Below are positions 17,884 to 25,841 of a stretch of 64,000 bases of DNA, piece after piece. The notes beneath the pieces were generated by a model, which saw nothing but the letters and a program-made list of their open reading frames with translations, was not told the DNA's origin and ran no database searches. Position numbers and translations under genes: made by a program. Every line of letters begins with the position of its first letter. The first letter of the stretch is position 1. The DNA comes from Pontibacter coccineus (lineage in GTDB: Bacteria > Bacteroidota > Bacteroidia > Cytophagales > Hymenobacteraceae). Where the stretch lies: positions 558,001-622,000 of the forward strand of contig NZ_JAUOTN010000003.1 of NCBI RefSeq assembly GCF_030546575.1. The letters run 5' to 3'.

Positions 17884-18142
17884 GCTTTGTAGCTAACGCC
17901 GTTTGTAGGTATAGCTTCCTTATTTGTTTTATAGCTTCGCCTGTGCGGCGGGCACTCACTTTTTGTCTTGACACAAAAAGTAAGCAAAAAAGTCAAGACC
18001 CTCCAAACTCGCTGAACGCTCGAACAGTGGAGTGTCGTAAAATGCACCTGGCTCAGGATACTTGCTTTGTAGCATCCGGGGCAAGTTAGTCTTGCTATAC
18101 TTGCCAGTGGACTGTGACAGGTGCCACGAAGCTTATACCTGT
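17884..18142 (+). repeat. Dispersed intergenic repeat, copy 2
   Basis: Second copy of the unit at 11352-11607. The 42-nt core at 17958-17999 is identical to 11426-11467; the flanks align with scattered substitutions and small indels, for example TCCGGGGC..AGTTAG and CAGTGG.CTGTGACA. The strong conservation of the core against drifting flanks suggests that the core is the functional or mobile part. Confidence 0.85.
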
Positions 18143-18161
18143 AACATAGTAATTACAGATT

Positions 18162-18183
18162 CCCCTCCTTGGATAAGGAGGGG
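18162..18183. repeat. C/G-rich palindromic repeat unit
   Basis: CCCCTCCTT-GGAT-AAGGAGGGG, a perfect 9-bp stem with a 4-nt loop, followed by CAGGGGTGGTTGG. Same type as 11717-11740. Confidence 0.7.
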
Positions 18184-18312
18184 CAGGGGTGGTTGGACCC
18201 GGTATAGCAAGAGAATTACAGACATCACAAAGCTTACACCTTAAAATGGCAGTGTCAATAATTCCCCTCTTGAGAGTGGCAGGGGGCAAAGGTGTCGACT
18301 TAAGGCCTTTTT

Positions 18313-18394
18313 TGTCATTTCGACCCTTGGGAGAAATCTGAATTAGCGCATAACCTTTGAAAGGATCCAGATCTCTCCTATCGTCGAGATGACA
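18313..18394. repeat. REP-like inverted-repeat unit
   Basis: Arm TGTCATTTCGAC..GGGAGAAATCTG (18313-18340) is an imperfect inverted match to CAGATCTCTCC..GTCGAGATGACA (18368-18394). It can fold as a long cruciform or hairpin with a 27-nt centre. Units starting GTCATTTCGAC are frequent intergenic repeats in Bacteroidota genomes. Confidence 0.75.
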
Positions 18395-18605
18395 GCTGGA
18401 GTTGATAATTGCTTAAGTTAATGGCTTTGGGAGTAGGGGATGGGTATAATCAGTGAGAATACTAAACTGCAGAAGCAACAAAGCTATACCTGTAAATTGA
18501 TAACGGCCAAAAGTCCCCCTTGGGGGTAGGGGCCCTCGATAAAGAAGGGGGCAGGGGGATGACATTTATGCATCTGAATCCTGAAAATCCTGATCCAGAC
18601 ATCCC

Positions 18606-20711
18606 CTACAAATCCACAACCAGTGCCCCTTTTTCCGTCACATCATAAAACGCTATACCTGCCTCTACTAATTGGGGCTTTAAACGCTGCAGGTACCAAG
18701 GCGCATTAGACGCATCGAGCACCAACTGTTTGAAGCGGAAAGGCTGTAGCTCCTCGGGTCTTACCCGCACGTTCTGGGTGAGCAGCAGGTAGTCGACTTC
18801 AAAACCTTGCCTTGGCTGTACTTTAATCGGTTTCGAAACGACGAGCAGGCGTTTGCCCTGCCATACAAGCAGGCTGTTGCTGTCTGGCAAGATCGTGTGG
18901 TTTATACCTGGAATCGCTGCATCGGTAAAGGTATAAGCTGCAGCCTGCGGTACACCTTTATGCCAGAGGTAGGGCTGTATGTTAAAAGTGAAGTTCTGAG
19001 GAGCCAGCGGTTGGCTGCTGACCACCATTGCCTGCTGGCCCTGTAGGAAGCTGAATGCAGTGGCGTTGCGCATGTTGTAGACCACCAGACTACGCTGGTA
19101 CCGCTGTGAATCTATTTCCAAGATTTCCTGCACCGCCAGCACGGCCACCACCACGGTAGCTAAAGCAAAGTAGCGGAGCTGCTTGTAGGCGAAAAACAAA
19201 ATCAGGAAGAGCATCAGGGTGTAAAGGAGCCAGGCCTGCGCATAGCTAATGTCGATGCCATTGATCAGGGCCTGCGGGAGCTGGTGTACCCGAATGGTGA
19301 ATTCGTTCATGAACCAGATGGACCAGAAATGGGATTGGAACGCCAGGTACGACAGAAAAGGCACCCACGAGAAGGCCAGCGCCGCTACACCGGTATACAG
19401 CGCCAGCGTAGAAAGCGGCACGACTACTAAATTAGCCAGCCAGAAGTAGACCGGGAACTGGTGAAAGTAGAGCAAACCCAGTGGAAACGTGATTAGCTGC
19501 GCGGCCACTGAAATTGTGAACAAGGCCCATACCTTATCCAGCAGCCGGTTATCAATCGTCACGATCTTGTAAAGCAAAGGCTGTAGGTATACGATACCGA
19601 GAACAGCCAGGAAAGACAGTTGAAACCCAACGTCCAGCAGGTAGTAGGGGTCGTAGAGCAGCAGGAAAAAGGCCGCTATACCTAGCGTGTTGTAGATGTT
19701 AGGCCGACGACTGAAGGTGCGCGCTACCGTTACCAAACTGAACATAACCACCGCCCGGAGTACCGAAGGGGAGAGGCCCGTCATAAAGGCATACATCCAA
19801 AGAAAAGCGATCAGGAAAGCTGCTACGGCAATTTTTTGGTGGCGCGTGCGGTTCACATAGACCAGGAACAACATCAGCACACCATAGATCAGGCCCACGT
19901 GCAGCCCTGATACGGCCAGCACATGCGTGGTGCCAGTGTTGTTGTATACCTGTAGAATCTCATTGTCCAGCTCGTCCTTTACACCCAGCAACAGCGCCGA
20001 TGAGATGCCGTACTCGCGGCGCTCCTCCATGGATTCCCGAAGCAATGCATCCAGTTTTCGACGAAGTTGAATGCTGTAGTGTAAGACCGGATTGGGCGGA
20101 TCGGAGCCTAAAAACTGGTATTGCTGCGGCTGCAGGAAATGGCGGTGGTATACCTGTTTGTTGGCTAGGTACTGACGGTAGTCGAACTGGTTGGGGTTGG
20201 CGGGCGGGGCTACAGGCAGCGGCGCGCCTTTTATCAGTAGCCGGTCGCCGTAGCTTACTTCATATTCCCGGTTGGAGTCGTGGGGAACGGAGAGCTGCAC
20301 CCGGCCTTCAGCGGGCTGCCACTGCCCGTTTACCTGTACCTGCTCCACTTGCAGCACCGTATTCTGGTAGCCGGGTTTCTGCACTACATAATCATCCACC
20401 ACACCGACATAATAAGCGGGCGTAGTGGCAAGCTTGTTCAGGTGGCCAGTATAATGCGCCTCGGTGTGTAGGTGCGTGACCCATATACCGCCGGCCGCAA
20501 TACACAGAAGCCCGGCTATACCTGCCAGCGTGTTGGCATCGGCTGACTTCAAGCGGCGTGAGACAAGGTATAGCACCAGGTATAGGGCAACAAAAAAGGC
20601 AAAGAGCTCAAGGCTATACCTGAACTCTTTGCCTGTGTACAGGTACACGAGTATACCTGCTATAAAGCTAAGGGCAATGCGGACAAACGGGTAGGGAGCC
20701 CACCGTTTCAT
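18606..20711 (-). CDS. comEC: ComEC/Rec2-family DNA-uptake channel protein
   Basis: A 701-aa inner-membrane protein: an N-terminal segment with DUF4131-type OB-like region (about 25-210), then the competence domain with HVLAVSGLHVGLIYGVLM and PSVLRAVVMFSLV, many transmembrane helices to about residue 515, and a soluble C-terminal region. ComEC carries single-stranded DNA across the inner membrane in natural transformation. The C-terminal region aligns in layout with the metallo-beta-lactamase domain of longer homologues, but the place of the HxHxDH motif reads DYLLLTQNVRVRP, so the metal site is gone; this degenerate form is usual in Bacteroidota. It overlaps the upstream GNAT gene by one base (TGATG), so the two are translationally coupled. 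Confidence 0.92.
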   Translation of the reverse strand: MKRWAPYPFVRIALSFIAGILVYLYTGKEFRYSLELFAFFVALYLVLYLVSRRLKSADANTLAGIAGLLCIAAGGIWVTHLHTEAHYTGHLNKLATTPAYYVGVVDDYVVQKPGYQNTVLQVEQVQVNGQWQPAEGRVQLSVPHDSNREYEVSYGDRLLIKGAPLPVAPPANPNQFDYRQYLANKQVYHRHFLQPQQYQFLGSDPPNPVLHYSIQLRRKLDALLRESMEERREYGISSALLLGVKDELDNEILQVYNNTGTTHVLAVSGLHVGLIYGVLMLFLVYVNRTRHQKIAVAAFLIAFLWMYAFMTGLSPSVLRAVVMFSLVTVARTFSRRPNIYNTLGIAAFFLLLYDPYYLLDVGFQLSFLAVLGIVYLQPLLYKIVTIDNRLLDKVWALFTISVAAQLITFPLGLLYFHQFPVYFWLANLVVVPLSTLALYTGVAALAFSWVPFLSYLAFQSHFWSIWFMNEFTIRVHQLPQALINGIDISYAQAWLLYTLMLFLILFFAYKQLRYFALATVVVAVLAVQEILEIDSQRYQRSLVVYNMRNATAFSFLQGQQAMVVSSQPLAPQNFTFNIQPYLWHKGVPQAAAYTFTDAAIPGINHTILPDSNSLLVWQGKRLLVVSKPIKVQPRQGFEVDYLLLTQNVRVRPEELQPFRFKQLVLDASNAPWYLQRLKPQLVEAGIAFYDVTEKGALVVDL

Positions 20712-21139
20712 CAGCCCTTATACACCATTTTGTAGTGCTGTATGTCGCACTCGGTGAACATATCGCCTTCGGCTTCAAAGCCGTGGCGCTTGTAGAAGTT
20801 AACGGCCGGCAACTGGGCATTCAGGTATACCTTGCTGTCGGCATGGTCAGCCTGCACATCCTGCAGCACGGCCTGCAACAGCGCGGCACCCACCTGCCGG
20901 TTACGGTAGCTGGCCAGCACGGCAAAGCGCTCCAGCTTTATACCTAGCTCCGTCTGGCGCCAGCGTGCGGCCCCGCAAGGTACACCCTCGCAGGTGGCCA
21001 GGTAGTGGCGGGCCGTCGACTCAAACTGGTCACGTTCGGCCTCGCGGGGAACCTGCTGCTCTTCTACAAAAACCTGTTCACGTATGTTGAACGCGGCAGA
21101 CCTATCCTGCTCGCGTTCAGCACGTATCACTTCAATCAT
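20711..21139 (-). CDS. GNAT-family N-acetyltransferase
   Basis: A 142-aa acetyltransferase of the YjcF/ElaA-like type. It starts with IREQVFVEEQQVPREAE, followed by the strand GVPCGAARWR, the acetyl-CoA-binding loop ASYRNRQVGAALL, and the C-terminal LPAVNFYKRHGFEAEGDMF. Substrate unknown. It sits between phoH (22 bp upstream) and comEC (1-base overlap) on the same strand, so phoH-GNAT-comEC may be one operon. Confidence 0.9.
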   Translation of the reverse strand: MIEVIRAEREQDRSAAFNIREQVFVEEQQVPREAERDQFESTARHYLATCEGVPCGAARWRQTELGIKLERFAVLASYRNRQVGAALLQAVLQDVQADHADSKVYLNAQLPAVNFYKRHGFEAEGDMFTECDIQHYKMVYKG

Positions 21140-21160
21140 CTTATGTTATCCGATCAGCTG

Positions 21161-22189
21161 CTATACCTTTCTTTTGCGACCGTTCACCGCTACTGGTGTG
21201 CCTTCCTCAGCGGCTTCAGCCTCAAGTCTGGCAGCCAGGCGCTCGTCGTCGGCTTTGGTGTAGGCATCCACGATATCGCGCACCAGGCGGTGACGCATTA
21301 CGTCCTCCGGCTGCATCTCAATGAAACCAATGCCTTTCACGTCGCGCAAGGTATGGAGGGCATCCATCAGGCCGGAGCGCTGGTGGCGCGGCAAGTCAAT
21401 CTGCGAGCGGTCACCGTTGATCATCACCTTCGAGGTAGGGCCCATACGGGTCAGGAACATCTTGATCTGCGCCGGCGTGGTGTTCTGCGCCTCGTCCAGC
21501 AACACAAAGGCGTTGCTCAGGGTACGGCCACGCATATAGGCCAGCGGAGCGATCTCGATGATCTTGTTTTCCTGGTAGTATTTGAGCTTTTCCATCGGGA
21601 TCATGTCCTCCAGGGCGTCATAGATCGGGCGCAGATACGGATCCACCTTCTCCTTCATGTCGCCGGGCAGGAAACCGAGGTTCTCGCCGGCTTCCACCAC
21701 AGGGCGGGAAATGATGATCTTGCGAACCTCCTTGTTCTTGAGCGCGCGCACGGCCATGGCCACCGAAATATAGGTCTTACCGGTACCGGCAGGCCCCAGT
21801 GCAAACACCAGGTCATGAGTCTCTACCAGGTCCACCAGTTTTTTCTGGTTTGGCGTCTTGGCTTTGATGATGCCGCCCTTGCTGCCGTACACGATCACGT
21901 CCGGCGAAGTCACGATCACTTCCTCATCCGTAAAAGGATCAGAAGAAAGGTATCTATTTACGCTGTTATGCGTAATCTTTCCGAACTTGTGATAGTGATC
22001 GATCAGTGAAGAAAGGATCTCGTGAATTTTGGTTATCTCAGGCGTTTGCCCCTGAATTTTGATTTCGTTGCCTCTGGATATGATCTTGCTGCTCGGGAAT
22101 GCGGCTGCAAGCTGCTTGATATTCTGATTCTCTGTCCCCAGAAAATCGATAAGAGAGATGTTCTCTAAAGTTATTACTTTCTCTACCAA
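21161..22189 (-). CDS. phoH: PhoH-like ATPase
   Basis: A 342-aa PhoH-family protein: N-terminal KH-like region, then a P-loop ATPase. Walker A GPAGTGKT is at 132-139, PVVEAGENLGFLPGDMKEK follows, and VLLDEAQN is Walker B near residue 230. PhoH proteins are ATPases or RNA helicase-like proteins linked to RNA metabolism. The first codon is TTG at 22189; no in-frame ATG or GTG occurs before it and the N-terminus VEKVITLEN is usual for the family. The stop codon TAG is part of an AAGGTATAG motif. Confidence 0.92.
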   Translation of the reverse strand: MVEKVITLENISLIDFLGTENQNIKQLAAAFPSSKIISRGNEIKIQGQTPEITKIHEILSSLIDHYHKFGKITHNSVNRYLSSDPFTDEEVIVTSPDVIVYGSKGGIIKAKTPNQKKLVDLVETHDLVFALGPAGTGKTYISVAMAVRALKNKEVRKIIISRPVVEAGENLGFLPGDMKEKVDPYLRPIYDALEDMIPMEKLKYYQENKIIEIAPLAYMRGRTLSNAFVLLDEAQNTTPAQIKMFLTRMGPTSKVMINGDRSQIDLPRHQRSGLMDALHTLRDVKGIGFIEMQPEDVMRHRLVRDIVDAYTKADDERLAARLEAEAAEEGTPVAVNGRKRKV

Positions 22190-22286
22190 ATGTTTAAGCT
22201 TATATAGTACGTTGGTAATATATTCTGTAAATTAGCTAAAATTGTTACACAATGATGACAAATCTACACAAATTATAGTTCGCTCT

Positions 22287-23063
22287 ATGGCTGTAATTAC
22301 ATTCACCTCCGACTTTGGTTATACCGACCATTATGCGGCTGCCGTTAAGGCCGCCATGCTGTCGCTGCAGCCTCAGGCCCAGATTGTGGACATTTCGCAT
22401 GGCATCGAGCCGTTCAACATCCCGCAGGCGGAGTATGTGATCGGGTCTGTGTTCCGGGAATTTCCCGAAGGCACCGTGCACCTGATCGCCGTAGACACGC
22501 ACGGATGCAAACAGGGCAAATATCATGCTGCAAAATACAAAGGGCACTACTTTTTGCTGGCCGACAACGGCTTGCTCTCCCTGCTGACCGAAGGGCAGGC
22601 CGAGATTGTGGTAGAACTGCAAACCGATGAAGATATACTGCCTTTCCCGGCCAAAGAACTGCTGGCTCCTGCCGCGCTCTTCCTGGCAAAGGGTGGCGAC
22701 ATCGATGTGCTGGGCGAACGCACCACGAGCTACAAGCAGCTCCTGAACCGCCAGTTGCGCCTCAACGACCACTCGGTAACAGGGCACGTCATCCATGTGG
22801 ACCGCTACGGCAACCTGATCACCAACATCACCAAAGACAGCGTGGAAACCATCGCCCACGGTCGTACCTACACCGTGCACTTTGGTCGCGAGACGGTGGG
22901 CCGCATCCACCAGAACTATACCCAGGTAGAAGACGGTGACTGCTGCTGCCTCTATAACCACCTCGGCCAGCTCTGCATCGGCATCAACAAAGGCAACGCC
23001 TCCGAACTGCTCGGCCTCGGCTTCGACTCGCAGGTTGACGTGCGCTTTTATCCGGGAGGATGA
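22287..23063 (+). CDS. SAM hydrolase/halogenase-like protein (DUF62 family)
   Basis: A 258-aa member of the S-adenosylmethionine hydroxide adenosyltransferase family, which hydrolyses SAM to adenosine and methionine; halogenases are rare relatives. Signatures: ITFTSDFGYTDHYAAAVK (3-20), DISHGIEPFNIPQAEYV, LADNGLLSLL and HVDRYGNLITNI. The ATG at 22287 is chosen since MAVITFTSDFG is the usual N-terminus; an upstream TTG would add 15 residues. Divergent from phoH across about 100 bp. Confidence 0.9.
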   Translation: MAVITFTSDFGYTDHYAAAVKAAMLSLQPQAQIVDISHGIEPFNIPQAEYVIGSVFREFPEGTVHLIAVDTHGCKQGKYHAAKYKGHYFLLADNGLLSLLTEGQAEIVVELQTDEDILPFPAKELLAPAALFLAKGGDIDVLGERTTSYKQLLNRQLRLNDHSVTGHVIHVDRYGNLITNITKDSVETIAHGRTYTVHFGRETVGRIHQNYTQVEDGDCCCLYNHLGQLCIGINKGNASELLGLGFDSQVDVRFYPGG

Positions 23064-23066
23064 GGG

Positions 23067-23217
23067 ATTGAGTGATGGCGTGAATGAGTGATTTAGTGGT
23101 TGTATGAATGAGGGATTTATTAATTGCTTATTTTTGGGAGTGAGCCTGAGTGGCTAATTTATCCAATTAGCAATCATTCAAAACTCACTCAATCACTCAT
23201 TCGCTAAATCACTCAAT
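23067..23217. repeat. Imperfect inverted repeat of GAGTGA/TCACTC words
   Basis: The left arm near 23067-23098 (ATTGAGTGAT, GAATGAGTGATTTAGTG) is an imperfect inverted match to the right arm near 23185-23217 (CACTCAATCACTCATTC, ATCACTCAAT). It fills the space between the SAM-hydrolase gene and the ABM gene and ends directly at the latter's ATG. Confidence 0.6.
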
Positions 23218-23508
23218 ATGTTAATTCGCATCGTACGCATGACCTTTCAGCCGGAGAAGACCGGCGATTTTCTGGAGATTTTCCGCAATTCGAAAGACAA
23301 GATCAGGGCTTTTGAGGGCTGCCACCATGTAGAGCTGCTGCAGGACCTCAACCACCCGAATATCTACAGCACCTACAGCCTCTGGGACTCCGAGGAGCAC
23401 CTCAACAACTACCGCGACTCTGAATTATTTGGCCAGGTATGGAAAGCTACTAAAGCGCTTTTTGCCGATAAGCCGCAGGCCTGGTCGCATCGGTCGGTGC
23501 AGGTATAG
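23218..23508 (+). CDS. Antibiotic-biosynthesis-monooxygenase (ABM) domain protein
   Basis: A 96-aa ferredoxin-like ABM-fold protein. The pattern is typical: IRIVRMTFQPEKTGDFLEIF (3-22), FEGCHHVELLQDLNHPN, then YSLWDSEEHLNNYRDSELF. Such small proteins act as heme or quinone monooxygenases or have unknown roles; no specific reaction can be assigned. The stop TAG lies inside a CAGGTATAG motif, so the protein ends in Gln-Val. Confidence 0.88.
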   Translation: MLIRIVRMTFQPEKTGDFLEIFRNSKDKIRAFEGCHHVELLQDLNHPNIYSTYSLWDSEEHLNNYRDSELFGQVWKATKALFADKPQAWSHRSVQV

Positions 23509-23608
23509 CCAGGTAGCAGTACATATTTACAGGTATACGATCAGCAATTCCTGTACCTTTGCTACGTATACTGTTTACTTTATACCTGCTAACCGAATAC
23601 TGCGAACT

Positions 23609-24142
23609 ATGAATTACTTTGAGTTTTACCATATACCTGAGAGTTTTTTGCCGGACGAGAAAGCGATCAAGCTTCGCTATTACGAGCTGAGCCGCGAGTA
23701 CCACCCGGACTTCTATGCCAACGAGGACCTGGGCACGCAACAGCGGATACTGGAGCTTTCCACGCTCAACACCAATGCTTACCGCACCCTGAGCGATGCG
23801 GACCTGCGCATGCAGTACATCCTGAAGGAGCACGGACTGCTGGAGGAAGGCGGCAAAAACGAGATTCCCGGCGATTTTCTGATGGAAATGATGGAGATCA
23901 ACGAAGAGCTGATGGAGCTGGAATTCGATTTCGACGCCGCCAAGCTGCACGAAATAGGGGAGAAGAGCACGGGCACGATGGCGCAGCTGGGAAATGATGT
24001 TTTGCCGGTGCTGCAGCGATACCCTGAGCTTCATGGAGTTATCAAAGAAGAGGCCCTGCAGGAGGTGAAAACCTACTATTTGAAGAAAAAATATTTGTTG
24101 CGTATTCAGGAAACTTTATCTAAGTTTGCAACCCGTTCCTGA
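23609..24142 (+). CDS. hscB: Fe-S cluster assembly co-chaperone HscB
   Basis: A 177-aa J-domain protein. The N-terminal J domain holds the HPD motif in REYHPDFYAN and the C-terminal three-helix part (LLEEGGKNEIPGDFLMEMM onward) binds IscU in HscB. HscB delivers IscU to the Hsp70 partner HscA. The ATG at 23609 is preferred over an in-frame start at 23429 because MNYFEFYHIPESF is the usual start and the extension is not conserved. A TACCTTTG at 23554-23561 fits the Bacteroidota -7 element, about 48 bp before the ATG. Confidence 0.9.
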   Translation: MNYFEFYHIPESFLPDEKAIKLRYYELSREYHPDFYANEDLGTQQRILELSTLNTNAYRTLSDADLRMQYILKEHGLLEEGGKNEIPGDFLMEMMEINEELMELEFDFDAAKLHEIGEKSTGTMAQLGNDVLPVLQRYPELHGVIKEEALQEVKTYYLKKKYLLRIQETLSKFATRS

Positions 24143-24161
24143 TAGAAGTTCAGGGACAAAA

Positions 24162-24181
24162 GTTCGACTCCGGCCCAGGGT
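24162..24181 (+). pseudogene. Partial copy of a tRNA-Leu 3' end
   Basis: GTTCGACTCCGGCCCAGGGT matches the T-arm and acceptor end of the tRNA at 24274-24293 in 19 of 20 positions. It lies 30 bp before the intact tRNA. No other part of a tRNA precedes it. It may be a relic of a lost tandem tRNA or of site-specific integration. Confidence 0.7.
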
Positions 24182-24210
24182 GCTATACCTGAAACCGGCT
24201 AGAACAAAAT

Positions 24211-24294
24211 GCCTTGGTGGCGGAATTGGTAGACGCGTTGGTCTCAAACACCAATGAGGTTACACTCGTGCCGGTTCGACTCCGGCCCAAGGTA
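24211..24294 (+). tRNA. tRNA-Leu (anticodon CAA)
   Basis: GCCTTGG acceptor 5' strand, D-arm with AATTGGTAGACG, anticodon stem TTGGT/ACCAA with loop CTCAAAC (anticodon CAA), long variable arm as expected for Leu, T-arm CCGGTTCGACTCCGG and acceptor CCAAGGT plus A discriminator. The CCA end is not encoded. A strong terminator follows. Confidence 0.93.
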
Positions 24295-24298
24295 CAAA

Positions 24299-24332
24299 AG
24301 CCCTGCAGATGAAAATCTGCAGGGCTTTTTTG
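24299..24332 (+). terminator. Terminator after tRNA-Leu
   Basis: AGCCCTGCAGAT with GAAA loop and ATCTGCAGGGCT (12-bp perfect stem, 24299-24326), followed by TTTTT. Confidence 0.92.
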
Positions 24333-24352
24333 TTCAAGGCTGGTGTAGTTAA

Positions 24353-25450
24353 TTATAATGTGTGCGGCTCAACCACCTTCTCAAACCTCAGCATTGAGTT
24401 GATTAGCTGTTCTGAATAATCATAAATATCATCAAGAGAGCTAATTTCTACTTTTGCTTCTTTTCCAGCTTCGTCAGTCCAGGTTAAGTACTTCTTAGAG
24501 GCATTTAGGTGCAGCCGGCAAATTGTTTTGCGGATGTTATCATCAAGTAAAATGTTGAGGTAACGCTGTGTGTCGCGGTAATAAATTCTATTACCGTCCA
24601 TCTTGGTTCTGAGTATCGACTTAACAATAAAGAATCCTTCCCGCTCTAGGTCTGTATATTCTAATACATTGTCTACAACTGAAGTAGTGGTAGCTGCTGG
24701 AGATTGTTCTTCTTTAGGTTCCTCTTTGGTTGAGTTAGTCTCATTTGAGAGAGCTGACTTTAATCGATCGCTTATAAGCTCGCTTACATATTGTTGAAGG
24801 GATTTCTTAACCATGGGAGTAAATTGTTCCATCACTTTAGAAGTTACCATACCCGTATGGATCTGCTTCGCAAAGTACCGAACGAAACCCTCCGTAGGAT
24901 TGCTAAACTCTGAACCGACTATCTTCTTAATCTCGCGGGTATACTTAAGCTCAGTCGCAGCATTTACAATTTGATCTACATCAAAAGCATTCTTCTGGTA
25001 TTTCTTTAATTCATGAACAGCAGCCTCGTTCATATCAGAAATGTTGAACTCCCAGAATGGCCTGTTATCCATTTTGTTTGCTTCCTCTAAGTCAGTGTAG
25101 AAGCGGTAAATTATACCATTTGTAAGAATACCAAAACGGGTACTGCACACATGGAAATACCGATGAAGCTGGGAGTTGTGAACATTTAATTCTTCCTTCC
25201 AATGTTTACACTCTACTATAATAATTGGCTGCCCATCTTTCTGGATACAGTAATCAACTTTTTCTCCCTTCTTGATACCTAAATCCGCAACGAATTCAGG
25301 TATTACCTCTAGAGGGTTAAACACATCATAACCAAGGGCAGCGATAAAAGGCATTACAAATGCATTCTTAGTTGCTTCCTCAGTTTGTATTGTGTCCTTC
25401 ATTCGACTTACTTTCTCGCCGAGTGCTTTAATTACATCAATAAAGTCCAT
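24353..25450 (-). CDS. Orphan type I restriction HsdR N-terminal-like nuclease
   Basis: A 365-aa protein whose first 170 residues look like the nuclease domain at the N-terminus of type I restriction R subunits (HSDR_N type). The PD-(D/E)xK pattern is visible: D66 in EKVDYCIQ, then E80 and K82 in IIIVECKHW. The rest (about 180-365) has a Lys/Glu-rich linker and a C-terminal domain starting near LEREGFFIVKSIL; there is no helicase. No hsdM or hsdS is adjacent. It is more AT-rich than its surroundings, lies directly behind tRNA-Leu and converges on it. A stand-alone defence or DNA-processing role is plausible but unproven. Confidence 0.8.
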   Translation of the reverse strand: MDFIDVIKALGEKVSRMKDTIQTEEATKNAFVMPFIAALGYDVFNPLEVIPEFVADLGIKKGEKVDYCIQKDGQPIIIVECKHWKEELNVHNSQLHRYFHVCSTRFGILTNGIIYRFYTDLEEANKMDNRPFWEFNISDMNEAAVHELKKYQKNAFDVDQIVNAATELKYTREIKKIVGSEFSNPTEGFVRYFAKQIHTGMVTSKVMEQFTPMVKKSLQQYVSELISDRLKSALSNETNSTKEEPKEEQSPAATTTSVVDNVLEYTDLEREGFFIVKSILRTKMDGNRIYYRDTQRYLNILLDDNIRKTICRLHLNASKKYLTWTDEAGKEAKVEISSLDDIYDYSEQLINSMLRFEKVVEPHTL

Positions 25451-25841
25451 AAGCAGTTTATTTTATAGCTTCAGTAAAACATATATAAATATATTTAATA
25501 TTATTTATATTTAAGTGATTTTTATAATTATATTTTTATTTAATTTGATATTATAATATCGGAAGCTTCAGGTCGGACAAAACACAATGTTCCTAAACTA
25601 AGTGGCACTTCTTTTATCTTATTCTTCTCTATTGCCCATAGCATTTCTGTTCCACTTTTGAAGGCACTCGTACAGGATTGGCTCCGGTATAGGGAAATGT
25701 ATAAACAAAGGAGCCCTGAAAGCTAAATGCTTACAGGGCTCCTTTGCTTTCAGGAAATGGGATGAGCAGATAATTTAACTCAACAGCTTGGCTAAAGCAT
25801 GTTTCAATTAGTCTTAGCCAAAGATCACACCTCCACTAACT
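25451..25841. other. AT-rich intergenic stretch
   Basis: About 390 bp without a gene. 25480-25560 is almost pure A/T and precedes the nuclease gene's start, so it probably holds its promoter. 25561-25700 shows nothing recognisable apart from one GGTATAGG word at 25687. A hairpin terminator lies at 25707-25745. Confidence 0.6.
25707..25745 (-). terminator. Hairpin terminator downstream of the PLP enzyme gene
   Basis: AAAGGAGCCCTG (25707-25718) pairs perfectly with CAGGGCTCCTTT (25734-25745), loop of 15 nt. It lies about 97 bp beyond the stop codon at 25842. Confidence 0.75.

Larger units (their letters stand above)
17781..18605. other. Repeat-mosaic intergenic region downstream of the amidohydrolase operon
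   Basis: More than 800 bp with no credible gene. From left to right: a CGAGCG-TCCT-CGCTCG hairpin (17825-17840), tandem AGGTATAGGTATAGG words (17866-17881), the 255-bp dispersed repeat (17884-18142), a C/G-rich hairpin (18162-18183), a CCTTAAAATGGCAGT module near 18238, a GTCATTTCGAC inverted-repeat unit (18313-18394), another C/G-rich unit (18513-18560), and AATCCTG words near 18576-18593. Confidence 0.8.

Noticed and set aside
17847..18047. Short frames across the dispersed repeats (also 11203-11442 and 11318-11557)
   Set aside because: The repeat copies diverge without preserving a reading frame; the conserved part is the palindromic core, not codons.
21005..22009. 334-codon open frame on the plus strand
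   Set aside because: Antisense to the phoH and GNAT genes.
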